Shown: piece by piece, positions 17,076 through 26,022 of the stretch
Layout: the number at the start of each line of letters is the position of its first letter
Position numbering within the stretch: the first letter of the stretch is position 1
Assembly (NCBI RefSeq): GCF_023072615.1
Contig: NZ_JAKNRW010000009.1
Location: forward strand, 1-64,000
DNA: 64,000 bases
Origin: Pseudomonas violetae
GTDB taxonomy: Bacteria; Pseudomonadota; Gammaproteobacteria; Pseudomonadales; Pseudomonadaceae
Direction: 5' to 3'
Position numbers and translations under genes: made by a program
Notes under the pieces: model-generated
Told to the model about the DNA's origin: nothing
The model's input: only the letters and a program-made list of their open reading frames with translations
Database searches by the model: none

Positions 17076-17566
17076 CAGAGGCGGCTCAGCGTGTTGCGGC
17101 TGAACAGTCGCGGTGCATGGGTGATGGCCAAGCCTGACTGGCCTGACTCAGATGCCCCGCGCTTTTCATCCTCAGCGGCCAGACTCTCCAGCCGCTTGAT
17201 GATGTCCTTGTAACGCAGCCGCACGCTCGACTCTGCATTGGCCTTCTCGCCATACAGATGAAACCGGGTCAGCTCGGGCAGGTCTTCAGCGACCCAAGCC
17301 GGCGCGTCCTCACCCAGACGGCGATAACGCAGATAGAACTGAACTTCGCTCCGGGCACGGGTGGCGGCATCGGCAATCCGTGCCAGCGCCGCAACGGCGG
17401 CCGCCACATCATCAGCATCCCATCCCGCCAGATCGTCGCCCTTGGCGGCTGCTTCCAGCAGAGCAGGCTCAATGGGATTGAAGGTGTCAGGAACGGCCAG
17501 GCTGGCCATTTCCGAAGCACCGAAACGAGCGATGAGGACAAGCGCACCAGGTAGCGAGAGATTCAT
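17075..17566 (-). CDS. Mu gp36-like protein (DUF1320)
   Basis: A 163-residue protein containing FGASEMASLAVPDTFNPI, ALARIADAATRARSEVQFYL, the usual DLPELTRFHLYGEKANAESS and VRLRYKDIIKRLESLA. This is the DUF1320 family, taken to be a head-tail connector component. It shares a one-base junction with the gp37-like gene. Confidence 0.87.
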   Translation of the reverse strand: MNLSLPGALVLIARFGASEMASLAVPDTFNPIEPALLEAAAKGDDLAGWDADDVAAAVAALARIADAATRARSEVQFYLRYRRLGEDAPAWVAEDLPELTRFHLYGEKANAESSVRLRYKDIIKRLESLAAEDEKRGASESGQSGLAITHAPRLFSRNTLSRL

Positions 17567-17853
17567 TTGGACGCCTTCACACGGCCGGTCTTAGCACCAG
17601 TTGCCTGAGGCTTCGACGCACCAGGCGCCGAGCCTGTTTGTGTGCCACCACCTTCCAACCCGTCCTCGCTCTCATCGCCGTCAACCTCTTCCGGTTCTTC
17701 CACACCCTCAAGCACGATCAGTTGCGGCTCGCCCTTGAGCGCCTCCAGTTGCTCTTCGCTGAAGGCATCATCGGCGTGGTAAGTGCCCGCACTGAGATGA
17801 GCGATCCCAGCGCGACGGAAGCCATCGCGCATTGCTCTGATGAATAAGGCCAT
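17563..17853 (-). CDS. Mu gp35/HI1506-like small protein
   Basis: A 96-residue protein. Residues 1-50 (ALFIRAMRDGFRRAGIAHLS, DDAFSEEQLEALKGEPQLIV) resemble the FluMu gp35 N-terminal domain; the remainder is acidic, then rich in Gly, Ser, Ala and Lys, probably disordered. It sits next to the major head gene as in Mu. Role unknown, possibly DNA- or capsid-linked. Confidence 0.7.
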   Translation of the reverse strand: MALFIRAMRDGFRRAGIAHLSAGTYHADDAFSEEQLEALKGEPQLIVLEGVEEPEEVDGDESEDGLEGGGTQTGSAPGASKPQATGAKTGRVKASK

Positions 17854-17856
17854 GGG

Positions 17857-18765
17857 TTAGGCGTCCGTACCGGTGGAGCCGTATGCGGTCTGCCAGAGGC
17901 CATAGCCACCAGCCGCACGTGCTTCAGCGCCGAACTTGAATTTCTTACGGTTGAACACATCGTCCGCTTCGGCGTCGATCTGCTGGACAAATACCGGGGC
18001 CTTACGCTCCTGGTAAATGAACGGCTTCACCGGCAGGCTGGTGTCGAGCAGGAACCAGGCAGTGTCCGAAGTCAGGCGGCCGGAGACCACCAATTCGGCA
18101 GTGCCCTTGTAGATGTTGGTTTTGCCATCTTCCAGACGATCAGCCGTGAGCAAGGCGCGGCCAACGTCTTCCAGCGCCTTTGGCACCAGGAGAACGGTTG
18201 CCGTGATGTTCAGCGGGCGGCCATCTTCGTCCATGAACTTGCCCATGGCAGTGCGTGCGGCACCGTAACTGGCCATGGCGAGCGCTTGAGTTGCAATCGA
18301 AAGCTTCTTGGTGCCCTTGTTGCTGACACTTTGATCGCCAACCGGGTGGTCGGTATCAAAGAAGTATTGATCGTCGTAGCACGGACTGGTGAAGGCAGCG
18401 TTGACCACGTCAAAAATGATTTCATCCGGCAGTTGCTTCGCCGAGTGCCCCGCCATTTGCGCCTGAGGTGCATAAACGCCCAGCAGATCGTCTTCGATAT
18501 CGTTGCGGTCGACCTCGACGGTCGCCTCAAAGTCTTCGTTGACAACCGTGTACTTGAACGCCTTCAGGCTTTTGATGTGCTTCTCGCCGATCCAGCGGCG
18601 CATACGCGGGAAGGAAGACAGCCACGCGTAAAGGTTGCTGCCCGTGCTGGACGGAACCTTCATCGCAATCTTTTCCCAGTTGCTAGGAGCAGTGGTGAAC
18701 GCATTGTTGAACAGCGTCTTGAGTGCGACAAACGCCGCGTTGATCGAAGCTTTATTTACCAGCAT
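17857..18765 (-). CDS. Major head subunit (Mu gpT-like)
   Basis: A 302-residue major capsid protein: NKASINAAFVALKTLFNNAF, SSTGSNLYAWLSSFPRMRRW, then IGEKHIKSLKAFKYTV and VEVDRNDIEDDLLGVYAPQA are hallmarks of gpT. ATG 18765 is preferred over a TTG two codons earlier because AGGAG lies at suitable spacing. It follows the protease/scaffold gene and a small capsid-associated gene. Confidence 0.92.
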   Translation of the reverse strand: MLVNKASINAAFVALKTLFNNAFTTAPSNWEKIAMKVPSSTGSNLYAWLSSFPRMRRWIGEKHIKSLKAFKYTVVNEDFEATVEVDRNDIEDDLLGVYAPQAQMAGHSAKQLPDEIIFDVVNAAFTSPCYDDQYFFDTDHPVGDQSVSNKGTKKLSIATQALAMASYGAARTAMGKFMDEDGRPLNITATVLLVPKALEDVGRALLTADRLEDGKTNIYKGTAELVVSGRLTSDTAWFLLDTSLPVKPFIYQERKAPVFVQQIDAEADDVFNRKKFKFGAEARAAGGYGLWQTAYGSTGTDA

Positions 18766-18792
18766 GCGCAATGCGCTCCTATATATAGAGGG

Positions 18793-19188
18793 TTACTCGA
18801 CCCAAACACCGTCGGTATCGATGCCAACGATTCGGCCAGCGACGGAGCGAGTACCGCCCCCATCAGTGGCCGCAACAGTTCCGTCATCCACCACATAGGC
18901 GTTCTTCAACAGCTGGGCCTGAGCGATGGAGCCGTCATTAGTCCACTTGAAAGCCTTGTTACGGCGGACCGCCACGCGAGCTGCGCCGGCCGCACCGGAC
19001 GTGTTGTCGACAAACTCTTCAGCTCGACCGGCGTAGGTCAAACCCGTCGCGGTGACACCCGACACGGCAAAGCCGGCCGCATTGAGCATCACCAGGCTGC
19101 CCGCAAAGATTCGCGAGCTGGCAGCCATGCCAATCACCAGGATGTCGGTGGCCTTCATTGAGGTATTACGGTCTTGAGTCAGTGGCAC
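18793..19188 (-). CDS. Capsid cement/decoration-like protein
   Basis: A 131-residue protein, rich in Ala, Gly, Val and Thr, with SRIFAGSLVMLNAAGFAVSG, AGRAEEFVDNTSGAAGAARV and a closing VAGRIVGIDTDGVWVE. This composition and its place between scaffold/protease and major head genes match the cement (DUF2190-type) proteins of Mu- and B3-like phages. The assignment rests on context and general resemblance. Confidence 0.65.
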   Translation of the reverse strand: MPLTQDRNTSMKATDILVIGMAASSRIFAGSLVMLNAAGFAVSGVTATGLTYAGRAEEFVDNTSGAAGAARVAVRRNKAFKWTNDGSIAQAQLLKNAYVVDDGTVAATDGGGTRSVAGRIVGIDTDGVWVE

Positions 19189-19191
19189 GGG

Positions 19192-20166
19192 TTAGCCCTC
19201 GCTCTGAAGCGTTTTGGCGAACTGCTCTTGATCAACACCCAGCTGGACGCACATGGCTTGCTGCTCGGCGTTGAGGGCAGTAGAGAGAACGGGTTTGGGT
19301 TTGCCATCCAAACCAGACGGCTCGGCCACAACCGCCGCCGCATTGACGAACGCCTTGAATCGCTCCAGGCCACCTTCTTCTTGGCAAGCTGCGCGGTGGT
19401 AGTCGGTGGTGGCCGGTGTGATCTTGCCGAGCTTGAGAGCGGCATCGATCTCGGCGTTAACCGAAGCGTCACGCTCCGTTTTCACGCGAGTCGACAGCGC
19501 TTGCTCGGCATTGGTGGCACGGGACAACAGGGTTTCGTAATCGGCACGCGGAACGAAGGTCGCCAGATTTGGAGTCTTTTCAGCGTTCGCGGCTTGCTTC
19601 AGTTGGGTCGTCGCCGCAAGGACATCGGCTTCGGTGGCAGCTTCGGGCAGGCCGAGCAGTGCCAATAGCGCAGGAGAGAGCTTCACATTGAACTCCGGGT
19701 TTTCGTGGTTGAGAGCGGTAAGCAGAAAATTCGGGACGTTGGTGAGGCCGGCGCTGACCAAGCGCACAATGCGCCCGCCGTCTGCCTCGTAATCGAATAC
19801 AGGGGAAAGGAATCGATACTCTCGGGCGACGACTTGCTCGCCACCACGAGGGGTCCAGTTGACCTGGCCCCATAAGCCACCTGCGCGGATTTCCAGCTGG
19901 GCGATCCAGGCGGCAGCCGGTGCTTCTTCACCGTTCGGTGCTCGGCTTTGGGTGGCGTGCTCCCAATCAATGGGCAGCTCAATAGATCGAGCCGTAAACA
20001 AGCCCAGCACCATTTGCTGAGCCTGTTCATCGAACAACCAGGTGCGGCCATCACGACCAGTAACGACTGGACCGGCCGGAATCAGTTCGACCCAATCCGG
20101 CGCCTTGCCATTGGCTTTGGCAATCGCTGCTGACAGGTCGGTGTTAAGGGCGAGTAATGTTTTCAT
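19192..20166 (-). CDS. Head maturation protease and scaffold (Mu gpI-like)
   Basis: A 324-residue protein. The N-terminal part (PDWVELIPAGPVVTGRDGRT, ELPIDWEHATQSRAPNGEEA, EYRFLSPVFDYEADGGRIVR, LVSAGLTNVPNFLLTALNHE) is the Mu I protease; its conserved histidine and serine fit this family. The C-terminal part from about residue 190 is helical and charged, the scaffold equivalent to Mu gpZ, which in Mu is also made from an internal start. Confidence 0.9.
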   Translation of the reverse strand: MKTLLALNTDLSAAIAKANGKAPDWVELIPAGPVVTGRDGRTWLFDEQAQQMVLGLFTARSIELPIDWEHATQSRAPNGEEAPAAAWIAQLEIRAGGLWGQVNWTPRGGEQVVAREYRFLSPVFDYEADGGRIVRLVSAGLTNVPNFLLTALNHENPEFNVKLSPALLALLGLPEAATEADVLAATTQLKQAANAEKTPNLATFVPRADYETLLSRATNAEQALSTRVKTERDASVNAEIDAALKLGKITPATTDYHRAACQEEGGLERFKAFVNAAAVVAEPSGLDGKPKPVLSTALNAEQQAMCVQLGVDQEQFAKTLQSEG

Positions 20167-20409
20167 GCCGCCAGTTTCTGCGGCATCGGTAATGCGAGGA
20201 GTTTCAGCCCCGAATAAGAATTCTGAGGCTTCGACCAGGTGCGGGGGTTTTTACATGAACTGGCTATTTTGGCGGGATCTTTGTCGATCTGGCTACCGCT
20301 ATGATGCTGCAATACCCTCTGAACCAAATCTAACGCATGTCTAACGCTATTCGCGGACGACTACCGCCGTCGTTGTACCTGTAAGGCTCTCTAAACGCCG
20401 TCAGCGCGA

Positions 20410-20979
20410 TTATCTTGGACCGACCTCCAATGGTTCGGAAAGGTAGTCAGACACGATGGCGAGGATCTCATTGTCATCTGCTGAGGACAGACCCAGATAA
20501 GGTCGAGCCGGCATGTCTGTCGAGGTCGCACCTCGGGTTACCCATTGGGCAAAATTCGACTGCCTCTTTTTGACAAACCGATTTCCGACTTGGCCATTCT
20601 TATGTTTGAAGTAAACCTGTTGCGACCGAGCGCCTTGCTCGATCTTGCCGCCGAACTGATGGATCGCCGCATATGGACGATCGGAACCGAGTTCCAATTC
20701 GTCGCCGCTGACCCTATGTCGGATCGTGTCCTGCAGAAACCCGTCCTGCCGCAGGATCTGGCTCGACTTCTTTTTAGCGATAGTGGACGCGGCTAACGGT
20801 GCCCATGGAGCCCCGTCTGGAGATACCTGCTGTCTAAAGCGCTCGTCCGTGGATTGCTGCAGGTATTCGGCAATGTCCAGGAGTGGGACACGAATATCCT
20901 CCAACCGCTCCGCTAATTCGGCCAGGGCCGCACCAGACCGGCTGTCATCCACTTCGACATTGAGCATTGCGCCTGCCAT
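20410..20979 (-). CDS. Virion morphogenesis protein (Mu gpG-like)
   Basis: A 189-residue protein of the phage virion morphogenesis family: LLDIAEYLQQSTDERFRQQV, SPDGAPWAPLAASTIAKKKS, LELGSDRPYAAIHQFGGKIE and MPARPYLGLSSADDNEILAI. ATG 20979 has AGGAG six bases upstream and is preferred over ATG 20985. Mu gpG is needed for head or tail completion. The 243 bases downstream before the gpI-like gene contain no gene I can support. Confidence 0.88.
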   Translation of the reverse strand: MAGAMLNVEVDDSRSGAALAELAERLEDIRVPLLDIAEYLQQSTDERFRQQVSPDGAPWAPLAASTIAKKKSSQILRQDGFLQDTIRHRVSGDELELGSDRPYAAIHQFGGKIEQGARSQQVYFKHKNGQVGNRFVKKRQSNFAQWVTRGATSTDMPARPYLGLSSADDNEILAIVSDYLSEPLEVGPR

Positions 20980-21083
20980 GTGCATCTCCTACTATCGAAA
21001 TACGTTCATTGAGTGAGCAGTCCCCGCCAGGACCTCCAGGCCTACACTCAGAGCGAAACCACGTGTGGCGGCGCGTGGTTTAT

Positions 21084-22367
21084 TTATTCGTCGAGCGTCG
21101 ACCGACGAAACAGACGTACGCCGATCCTGAGTTGTTCCAGGTAATCCGGGTTATCCGCATCGGGCGAGAACGTCGTCACACCATCCCAGCCGTCATCACC
21201 CACTTCGAATACTGACAATGCCGGAACCGGCTCCCCGTCGATCTGATAGCGCGATATATAGCGGCGCCGCACGACAGCCTTGTTCTTGGCGTAAAGCCAT
21301 TCCAGCCTTACCCAAACCTCATCAGGATCTTTGATTGCTTCTGCTAGCAACAGCAGCTCGCGAGCGTGCCCCCGCTTCTTTATCTTCAAAGCGCCGGTTT
21401 TGGCACTGGTAAACAACTCACGACTGACCACCACGGCATCGCCTGTCACATCCTTGAACACGACCGACGCGGCATTCGATGCGCCGAATTCCGCCAAGAA
21501 TCGCTCGACGTACTCCTGATCGGGTAGCCCCTCAGGCAAGAGCTTGTCAGCGGACACTTCACGAGCAGGAGGCAGCGCACCAGGTGCGCGTCTGTTCGGG
21601 AGCCCTGCGCCCTGGACACTACTTGACCGCGCACCAGGCTCAGGCAGTGGATCGTATGCACGCAGGGCAGGAACGGCGGTCGCGAGCCGAGATTGACCAG
21701 GTGCAAAATCAAACCCCGGATCAATGCCCTTTGGCACCCGGACGGTGCGTGCGCCGTTGGGACTGTTCACGCCGATGGTGCGATTCTCATACTCGATCTC
21801 CGGCGCTGGCCCGACCTTCAGACCCTGCCGGTCGATGTCACGCTGGCTGACCATGAACTTCTTGCACTTACAGCCCCATCCATTTTGCGGGCTGTGAGTC
21901 GACCACCATGGATCATCCAAAGGCAACACGGTCCCGTTCCACGCAAGATGCTGGGGCCGAGGATTGGCACTGTCGCCATGGCGATAGACGCCAAAGGGAC
22001 GGCGCTTGCGCAACTCTGGATCAGCCATCTGGGCTTCGCGTCCGGCGTTGTACGACTGCCTCAGGTTCGTTTCGTAAATCACGCGGGTGCGCCATCCACG
22101 ACCGCCGTTGTATTCCCAACCATGCTTATTCACGACCTGGTCAAACCCGGCACGGAACTGCTCTAGGCTGAGGCCATTGGTGATGGCCTTCTCGACAGCA
22201 CCGCGCATATCTGCAAGAAGGGCCTGCTTGGTGGTGCCAGCTACCACGAACGCCCAGTCATGCTCGACGTTGTAGATATCCGTCCAGGCGCGGGTCGGGA
22301 TATTGGTCTTGCCCCGGAAGTATTCGATCTGTTCTTGGAACGGGAGTGAGCCGTGCGAGACAGCCAT
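21084..22367 (-). CDS. MuF head morphogenesis protein fused to a PBECR-type nuclease-like domain
   Basis: A 427-residue protein. Residues about 60-185 are the Mu F/SPP1 gp7 domain (MRGAVEKAITNGLSLEQFRA, RVIYETNLRQSYNAGREAQM, QHLAWNGTVLPLDDPWW, NGWGCKCKKF). After a Pro-rich linker, residues about 285-420 (EYVERFLAEFGASNAASVVF, RGHARELLLLAEAIKDPDEV, RRRYISRYQIDG, GVTTFSPD) resemble the phage Barnase-EndoU-Colicin-RelE (PBECR2) domain. MuF proteins are packaged with DNA, so such a tail could be delivered as an effector. The nuclease activity is inferred, not shown. Confidence 0.85.
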   Translation of the reverse strand: MAVSHGSLPFQEQIEYFRGKTNIPTRAWTDIYNVEHDWAFVVAGTTKQALLADMRGAVEKAITNGLSLEQFRAGFDQVVNKHGWEYNGGRGWRTRVIYETNLRQSYNAGREAQMADPELRKRRPFGVYRHGDSANPRPQHLAWNGTVLPLDDPWWSTHSPQNGWGCKCKKFMVSQRDIDRQGLKVGPAPEIEYENRTIGVNSPNGARTVRVPKGIDPGFDFAPGQSRLATAVPALRAYDPLPEPGARSSSVQGAGLPNRRAPGALPPAREVSADKLLPEGLPDQEYVERFLAEFGASNAASVVFKDVTGDAVVVSRELFTSAKTGALKIKKRGHARELLLLAEAIKDPDEVWVRLEWLYAKNKAVVRRRYISRYQIDGEPVPALSVFEVGDDGWDGVTTFSPDADNPDYLEQLRIGVRLFRRSTLDE

Positions 22368-22418
22368 ATGCCAGTACCCTAGTATGATTGGTGAAATTTT
22401 CGCCTTGGAGGCAAAGCA

Positions 22419-22946
22419 ATGGATCGTCTGGATTTCAAGTCAAACTGGCCAATTAATGACGAGCACTTGCTTGAGCTGGGTCGGCTGATGACGATGTGGA
22501 TCGCACTCGAAAATCAGGTAATGGTCTCCATCTCCAAGCTCATGGGGTATGACGACATCCTAGATCGCCGACCGACAATTTTGCTGGCTCATGCGAACTT
22601 CAAACAGCGAGTCGACGCGCTTCATACCCTTTGCGAACAGCTCGTCAAACAGTTTCCCAGCTTGGCCAATTACGAGAATGTAATAAGTAAAATCAAAGCA
22701 GCCCAAAAAGGTCGAAATAAGTACGCACACAATGGCTTAACCCTTAACCCTGAGTCGGGGCATTTTGAAATCCATCGACTTTCCGCGCAGGGAACCCTTA
22801 AAGTCACCTCCGAAATCGTCCACGTAAATGACATTCGTGAGGTCACTGCCAAGACTCACGAGGCGGCCTGCTTGCTATACACACTAATAACAAGCAAACC
22901 CTGCCCTACCATGTGGGAGCGTCAAAGCCCTCGAAGCAAGTCATAA
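22419..22946 (+). CDS. HEPN-motif protein on the opposite strand (moron, possible exclusion/defence gene)
   Basis: A 175-residue, mostly helical protein facing against the late operon, with GGAGG well placed before its ATG. Residues 99-104 read RNKYAH, the R-N-x3-H catalytic signature of HEPN RNases, inside a helix-rich context (LGRLMTMWIALENQVMVSIS, ENVISKIKAAQKG). It fills the gap between portal and MuF genes and overlaps the portal 3' end by 25 bases. HEPN proteins often act in abortive infection, so prophage-encoded exclusion of other phages is plausible. No antitoxin partner is adjacent. Confidence 0.7.
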   Translation: MDRLDFKSNWPINDEHLLELGRLMTMWIALENQVMVSISKLMGYDDILDRRPTILLAHANFKQRVDALHTLCEQLVKQFPSLANYENVISKIKAAQKGRNKYAHNGLTLNPESGHFEIHRLSAQGTLKVTSEIVHVNDIREVTAKTHEAACLLYTLITSKPCPTMWERQSPRSKS

Positions 22947-24469
22947 CGGCCGGCCAGGCTGGCTGCCGCTAGGCCGTCAGCCATTGCGTCAGCAAGCTGG
23001 CTGGCATCCATATCTGGATAGACCTCGATCAGGCGATCACGAAACTCCTCCAAGCTGCTGACTGAATCAAGCAACTCGCGGATGGCGTCAACCATATCGC
23101 CGAGGGGCCTGGCTGCTGCGGCCTCCAACGTCTTCACCTGGTTATCCACCACATCCTTTATATCGACCTGGTTGGTCGGCTGCTCACGGTTTGCAGCGGT
23201 CGCAATGACAGAAGCTGCTGCAGGCTTGCCCAGCACCTTCGCGCCTTCAGCCGGCGACGGCAGATTGAGCTTGTCCAGGATGACTGACTGTTCAACCTCC
23301 AGACCAAGCGGCACCAGATCCTTGAGCGCCTTAATGAGCAGCTCGATGTTTTCTGGCTGAGGAACATCAACGATCAGCTTGGGATAGCGACGACCTGGTG
23401 CAAAGTTCAGATCGCAGAACGGTCGAACAAATTGCCGATTGAGGGTATTGCTGAGCGCTTTGGCATCAGCCTCCAGCAGATCCAGTCGAACTTCGTTGTG
23501 GACCTTGGCCTGCGCAAGACTGGCGCCATCATCCGCACTCATCGTCTGGCCTACCACGGCCTTACTGACCTGCTTATCCCACCACTCAGCCAAGCCCTTG
23601 AAGAAGTCTCCGGCTCCCGCCACATTCGCCGCATTCTGGAAGTCAATCCGCATGCTGTCAGGGATGACAGCGGCTGCATCGCTCCCGAGATTGGCGACGG
23701 CTGACAATAGAATGCCGATGTCATCCTTACTGGCGTTCGGGCCGTAGCGACCAATCCGCATAGGGATGCCGTAGATATCGGCGAACCCCATCCAGTCTTT
23801 CCACGTCCACGCCTTACACATATAAGCCACTGCCGCGAGACGGGCCAACCCACCACGAATAGGCAATCCAGAACGGATACGCGGCAAATGTACGATGAAC
23901 TTGTACGGCGCCAGAGCAACGCCGTTGACCATATCGGCTTCGTCCAGGAGTCGCAGCTCACGACCGGTTTCGCGGTCGAACTGGAAGAATCGCTGGTCGC
24001 GAGGCTCGAACCGCTCTGGCATCCAAGTCTTGCCGCTTCGGTCCCAAATGATTTCGCTTACCGAGAAACCTTTGCCCAGGGCATCAACAGTTTCGCTCTG
24101 CAGCTCGCCAAACTCAGCAGACTCGACCACCTCACGTACAGCATCGGCACGACGAACATCCTCAGCTTCATCACTTGCCGCCTCGACACGAATGTTCAGG
24201 CCAGCTACAGCAAGCTTGCGAGTGCCCAGGACGGAGGCGTAATGCAGATCGCGCTCCTCCATCTCTTCAGCCAGGGTTAAATAGTCGTGTGCATTGCCCT
24301 CAGCAGCGGCCTGAAGAATGTTCGCCAGTCTCTGCGGGGTAAGGCCGCTCGCGACAGACGAGTGCCAAACCTGGCGCACACCCGTCAGCCGAGGTGCGGC
24401 GACCTCTTCGGTAAGCTGATCGAGCTGGATACGACGACCATGCTGGTCAACGATGCGGGACTGGGTCAT
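22922..24469 (-). CDS. Portal protein (Mu gp29-like, DUF935)
   Basis: A 515-residue portal. It begins MTQSRIVDQHGRRIQLDQLT and contains the DUF935 blocks YASVLGTRKLAVAGLNIRVE, FGELQSETVDALGKGFSVSE, RPRIRSGLPIRGGLARL-type central sequence, WKDWMGFADIYGIPMRIGRY and WDKQVSKAVVGQTMSADDGA. It forms the dodecameric DNA gate at the head vertex and interacts with the terminase, whose gene it overlaps by one base. Confidence 0.92.
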   Translation of the reverse strand: MTQSRIVDQHGRRIQLDQLTEEVAAPRLTGVRQVWHSSVASGLTPQRLANILQAAAEGNAHDYLTLAEEMEERDLHYASVLGTRKLAVAGLNIRVEAASDEAEDVRRADAVREVVESAEFGELQSETVDALGKGFSVSEIIWDRSGKTWMPERFEPRDQRFFQFDRETGRELRLLDEADMVNGVALAPYKFIVHLPRIRSGLPIRGGLARLAAVAYMCKAWTWKDWMGFADIYGIPMRIGRYGPNASKDDIGILLSAVANLGSDAAAVIPDSMRIDFQNAANVAGAGDFFKGLAEWWDKQVSKAVVGQTMSADDGASLAQAKVHNEVRLDLLEADAKALSNTLNRQFVRPFCDLNFAPGRRYPKLIVDVPQPENIELLIKALKDLVPLGLEVEQSVILDKLNLPSPAEGAKVLGKPAAASVIATAANREQPTNQVDIKDVVDNQVKTLEAAAARPLGDMVDAIRELLDSVSSLEEFRDRLIEVYPDMDASQLADAMADGLAAASLAGRYDLLRGL

Positions 24470-26022
24470 TACCAGATGCCTTTATTAGTGCGCCAGCCGC
24501 CGCCAGTCTGAACCGTACGGTCGTGACTGCCTGATGGCGGGACGCGGTGAAATTCAAATATCTCGACATCTTGGCGAGAGGCGTAATCGGCAAGTACGGC
24601 CGCGATCCCGGCGTCACCGTGGCGCTTTGGCCCAGACTTTTCGCCTTTCTCGTTGGTGCGCTTTTCTGGGATTCGCGCCACACCCTTGACCACGCGAAAG
24701 GCGCGCACGTCGCTGACGACGTCCTTGTCGGCGGGGATGTCGTAGAACGTGTCGTCTTCAAGAGCGGCTTTGAACAACGGCATGTTGTCCCGATACCAAC
24801 CTTCGGTGAGCATCACCCGCTCAATACGGTTGAAACCGAACTCGATGGCAGTGTCTTCAGACAACTGCGAGCCGTTGCCCCTGGCATCGTCAGCCCCTTT
24901 TAGGAAATTGGGCAGGCGACTGAGGATGTAGCACTTAATCTGAAACTGCTGCTTGAACGGGACGTTGCGCAGCTCCACCACAAAGGGTGTGCGCTTGCGC
25001 AGGTTCTGCTCTTTGACCAACGGCCAGATTACTGACAGGTCACCGCTACGGCCAAAGTCCATGCCATAGAAGCTCTGCACATCCAGCGGAATGGCCTTTA
25101 GCAGCGGGAGCAAATGCTCTTCACACCACTCTAGGGACTCGGCCAAACGAAGGCGCTCTTCTTGAACCTCGTAACCTTGCGGATAGGCCAGGCGCAGCAC
25201 TGGCACGTCACGATTGCTACGCTGCTCGACCAGGGCCATGCTGAGGAATGCGCCGCCGCCTTGAGACGGGACACAATCGAGCTCCTCCTCCGACGCATCG
25301 CCGTAGAAGTCATAAACGTCCTGGACCCACTCGGCTTCCTCTTCTTCCCTGTACTCAATTCCTTTACGCAGGCAAACACGCTGATAGAGACCATCCGCGA
25401 CAGCTTCACGGAAGGGGCAGCGGAACAATGCGCCCTTGCGCTTGCCTGCTCGGATATCGTTGATCAGTTCATTGAAGGCGTTCTCGGTGCCGTCGTGGGT
25501 GCTGATGACATGAACTTCACCACCCCAAATCAGCAGAGCCAATGCCGCCTTGAGCAGCTCAGCCAAGTCCTGGTGGAACGCCGCCTCATCGATCACGACC
25601 ACGCCCTGACGACCACGCAAGTTGGATGGCCGACTAGTGAGCGCGACGATCCGGTGCCCGCTGGGGAAGCCGATGGTGTAGGTCTTTATGTGCTTGTCCG
25701 GGTCGCTGTCCGGCCAAATGCCTTCTTCGATTTCCTCGGCTGCGTAGTTGTAGGCCCGCGCCCACATGGCGCAGGCCTGGATGTACTCCACTGTCATGTC
25801 CTGGTTGTAGCCCAGGTAATAAACAGTCTGACCACCGGCTGGCTTCTCGGCAGCAGCCACCAGCACGTTGTCGGCCGCTTCCGCCCAGGTGAGGCCGATC
25901 CGCCTGGATTTCTCACCGACCTTGAGTGGGGCGCGAATGCCAATCCACTCTTTTTGGTAGTCGAGCAACACCGCCGGGGCTAAAAGAGTCGCGGTGCTAT
26001 CCAGAACAAGGGGAACACTCAC
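24469..26022 (-). CDS. Terminase large subunit (Mu gp28-like)
   Basis: A 517-residue packaging motor. A Walker A-like KVGEKSRRIGLTW (residues 34-46) and the Walker B VVVIDEAAF (141-149) form the ATPase, and FYGMDFGRSGD plus the late KRHGDAGIA supply acidic residues of the RNase H-type nuclease. It cuts phage DNA and flanking host DNA during headful packaging. Overlaps of 1 and 4 bases tie it to portal and gp27-like genes. Confidence 0.93.
   Translation of the reverse strand: MSVPLVLDSTATLLAPAVLLDYQKEWIGIRAPLKVGEKSRRIGLTWAEAADNVLVAAAEKPAGGQTVYYLGYNQDMTVEYIQACAMWARAYNYAAEEIEEGIWPDSDPDKHIKTYTIGFPSGHRIVALTSRPSNLRGRQGVVVIDEAAFHQDLAELLKAALALLIWGGEVHVISTHDGTENAFNELINDIRAGKRKGALFRCPFREAVADGLYQRVCLRKGIEYREEEEAEWVQDVYDFYGDASEEELDCVPSQGGGAFLSMALVEQRSNRDVPVLRLAYPQGYEVQEERLRLAESLEWCEEHLLPLLKAIPLDVQSFYGMDFGRSGDLSVIWPLVKEQNLRKRTPFVVELRNVPFKQQFQIKCYILSRLPNFLKGADDARGNGSQLSEDTAIEFGFNRIERVMLTEGWYRDNMPLFKAALEDDTFYDIPADKDVVSDVRAFRVVKGVARIPEKRTNEKGEKSGPKRHGDAGIAAVLADYASRQDVEIFEFHRVPPSGSHDRTVQTGGGWRTNKGIW

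Noticed and set aside
18286..19161. 291-residue open frame antisense to the major head gene
   Set aside because: Covers parts of two well-supported phage genes on the other strand; no independent evidence.
20257..20344. Short plus-strand frame (MNWLFWRDLC...) in the gap after the gpG-like gene
   Set aside because: Twenty-nine codons, no ribosome site, no relatives known to me. The gap probably has no gene.
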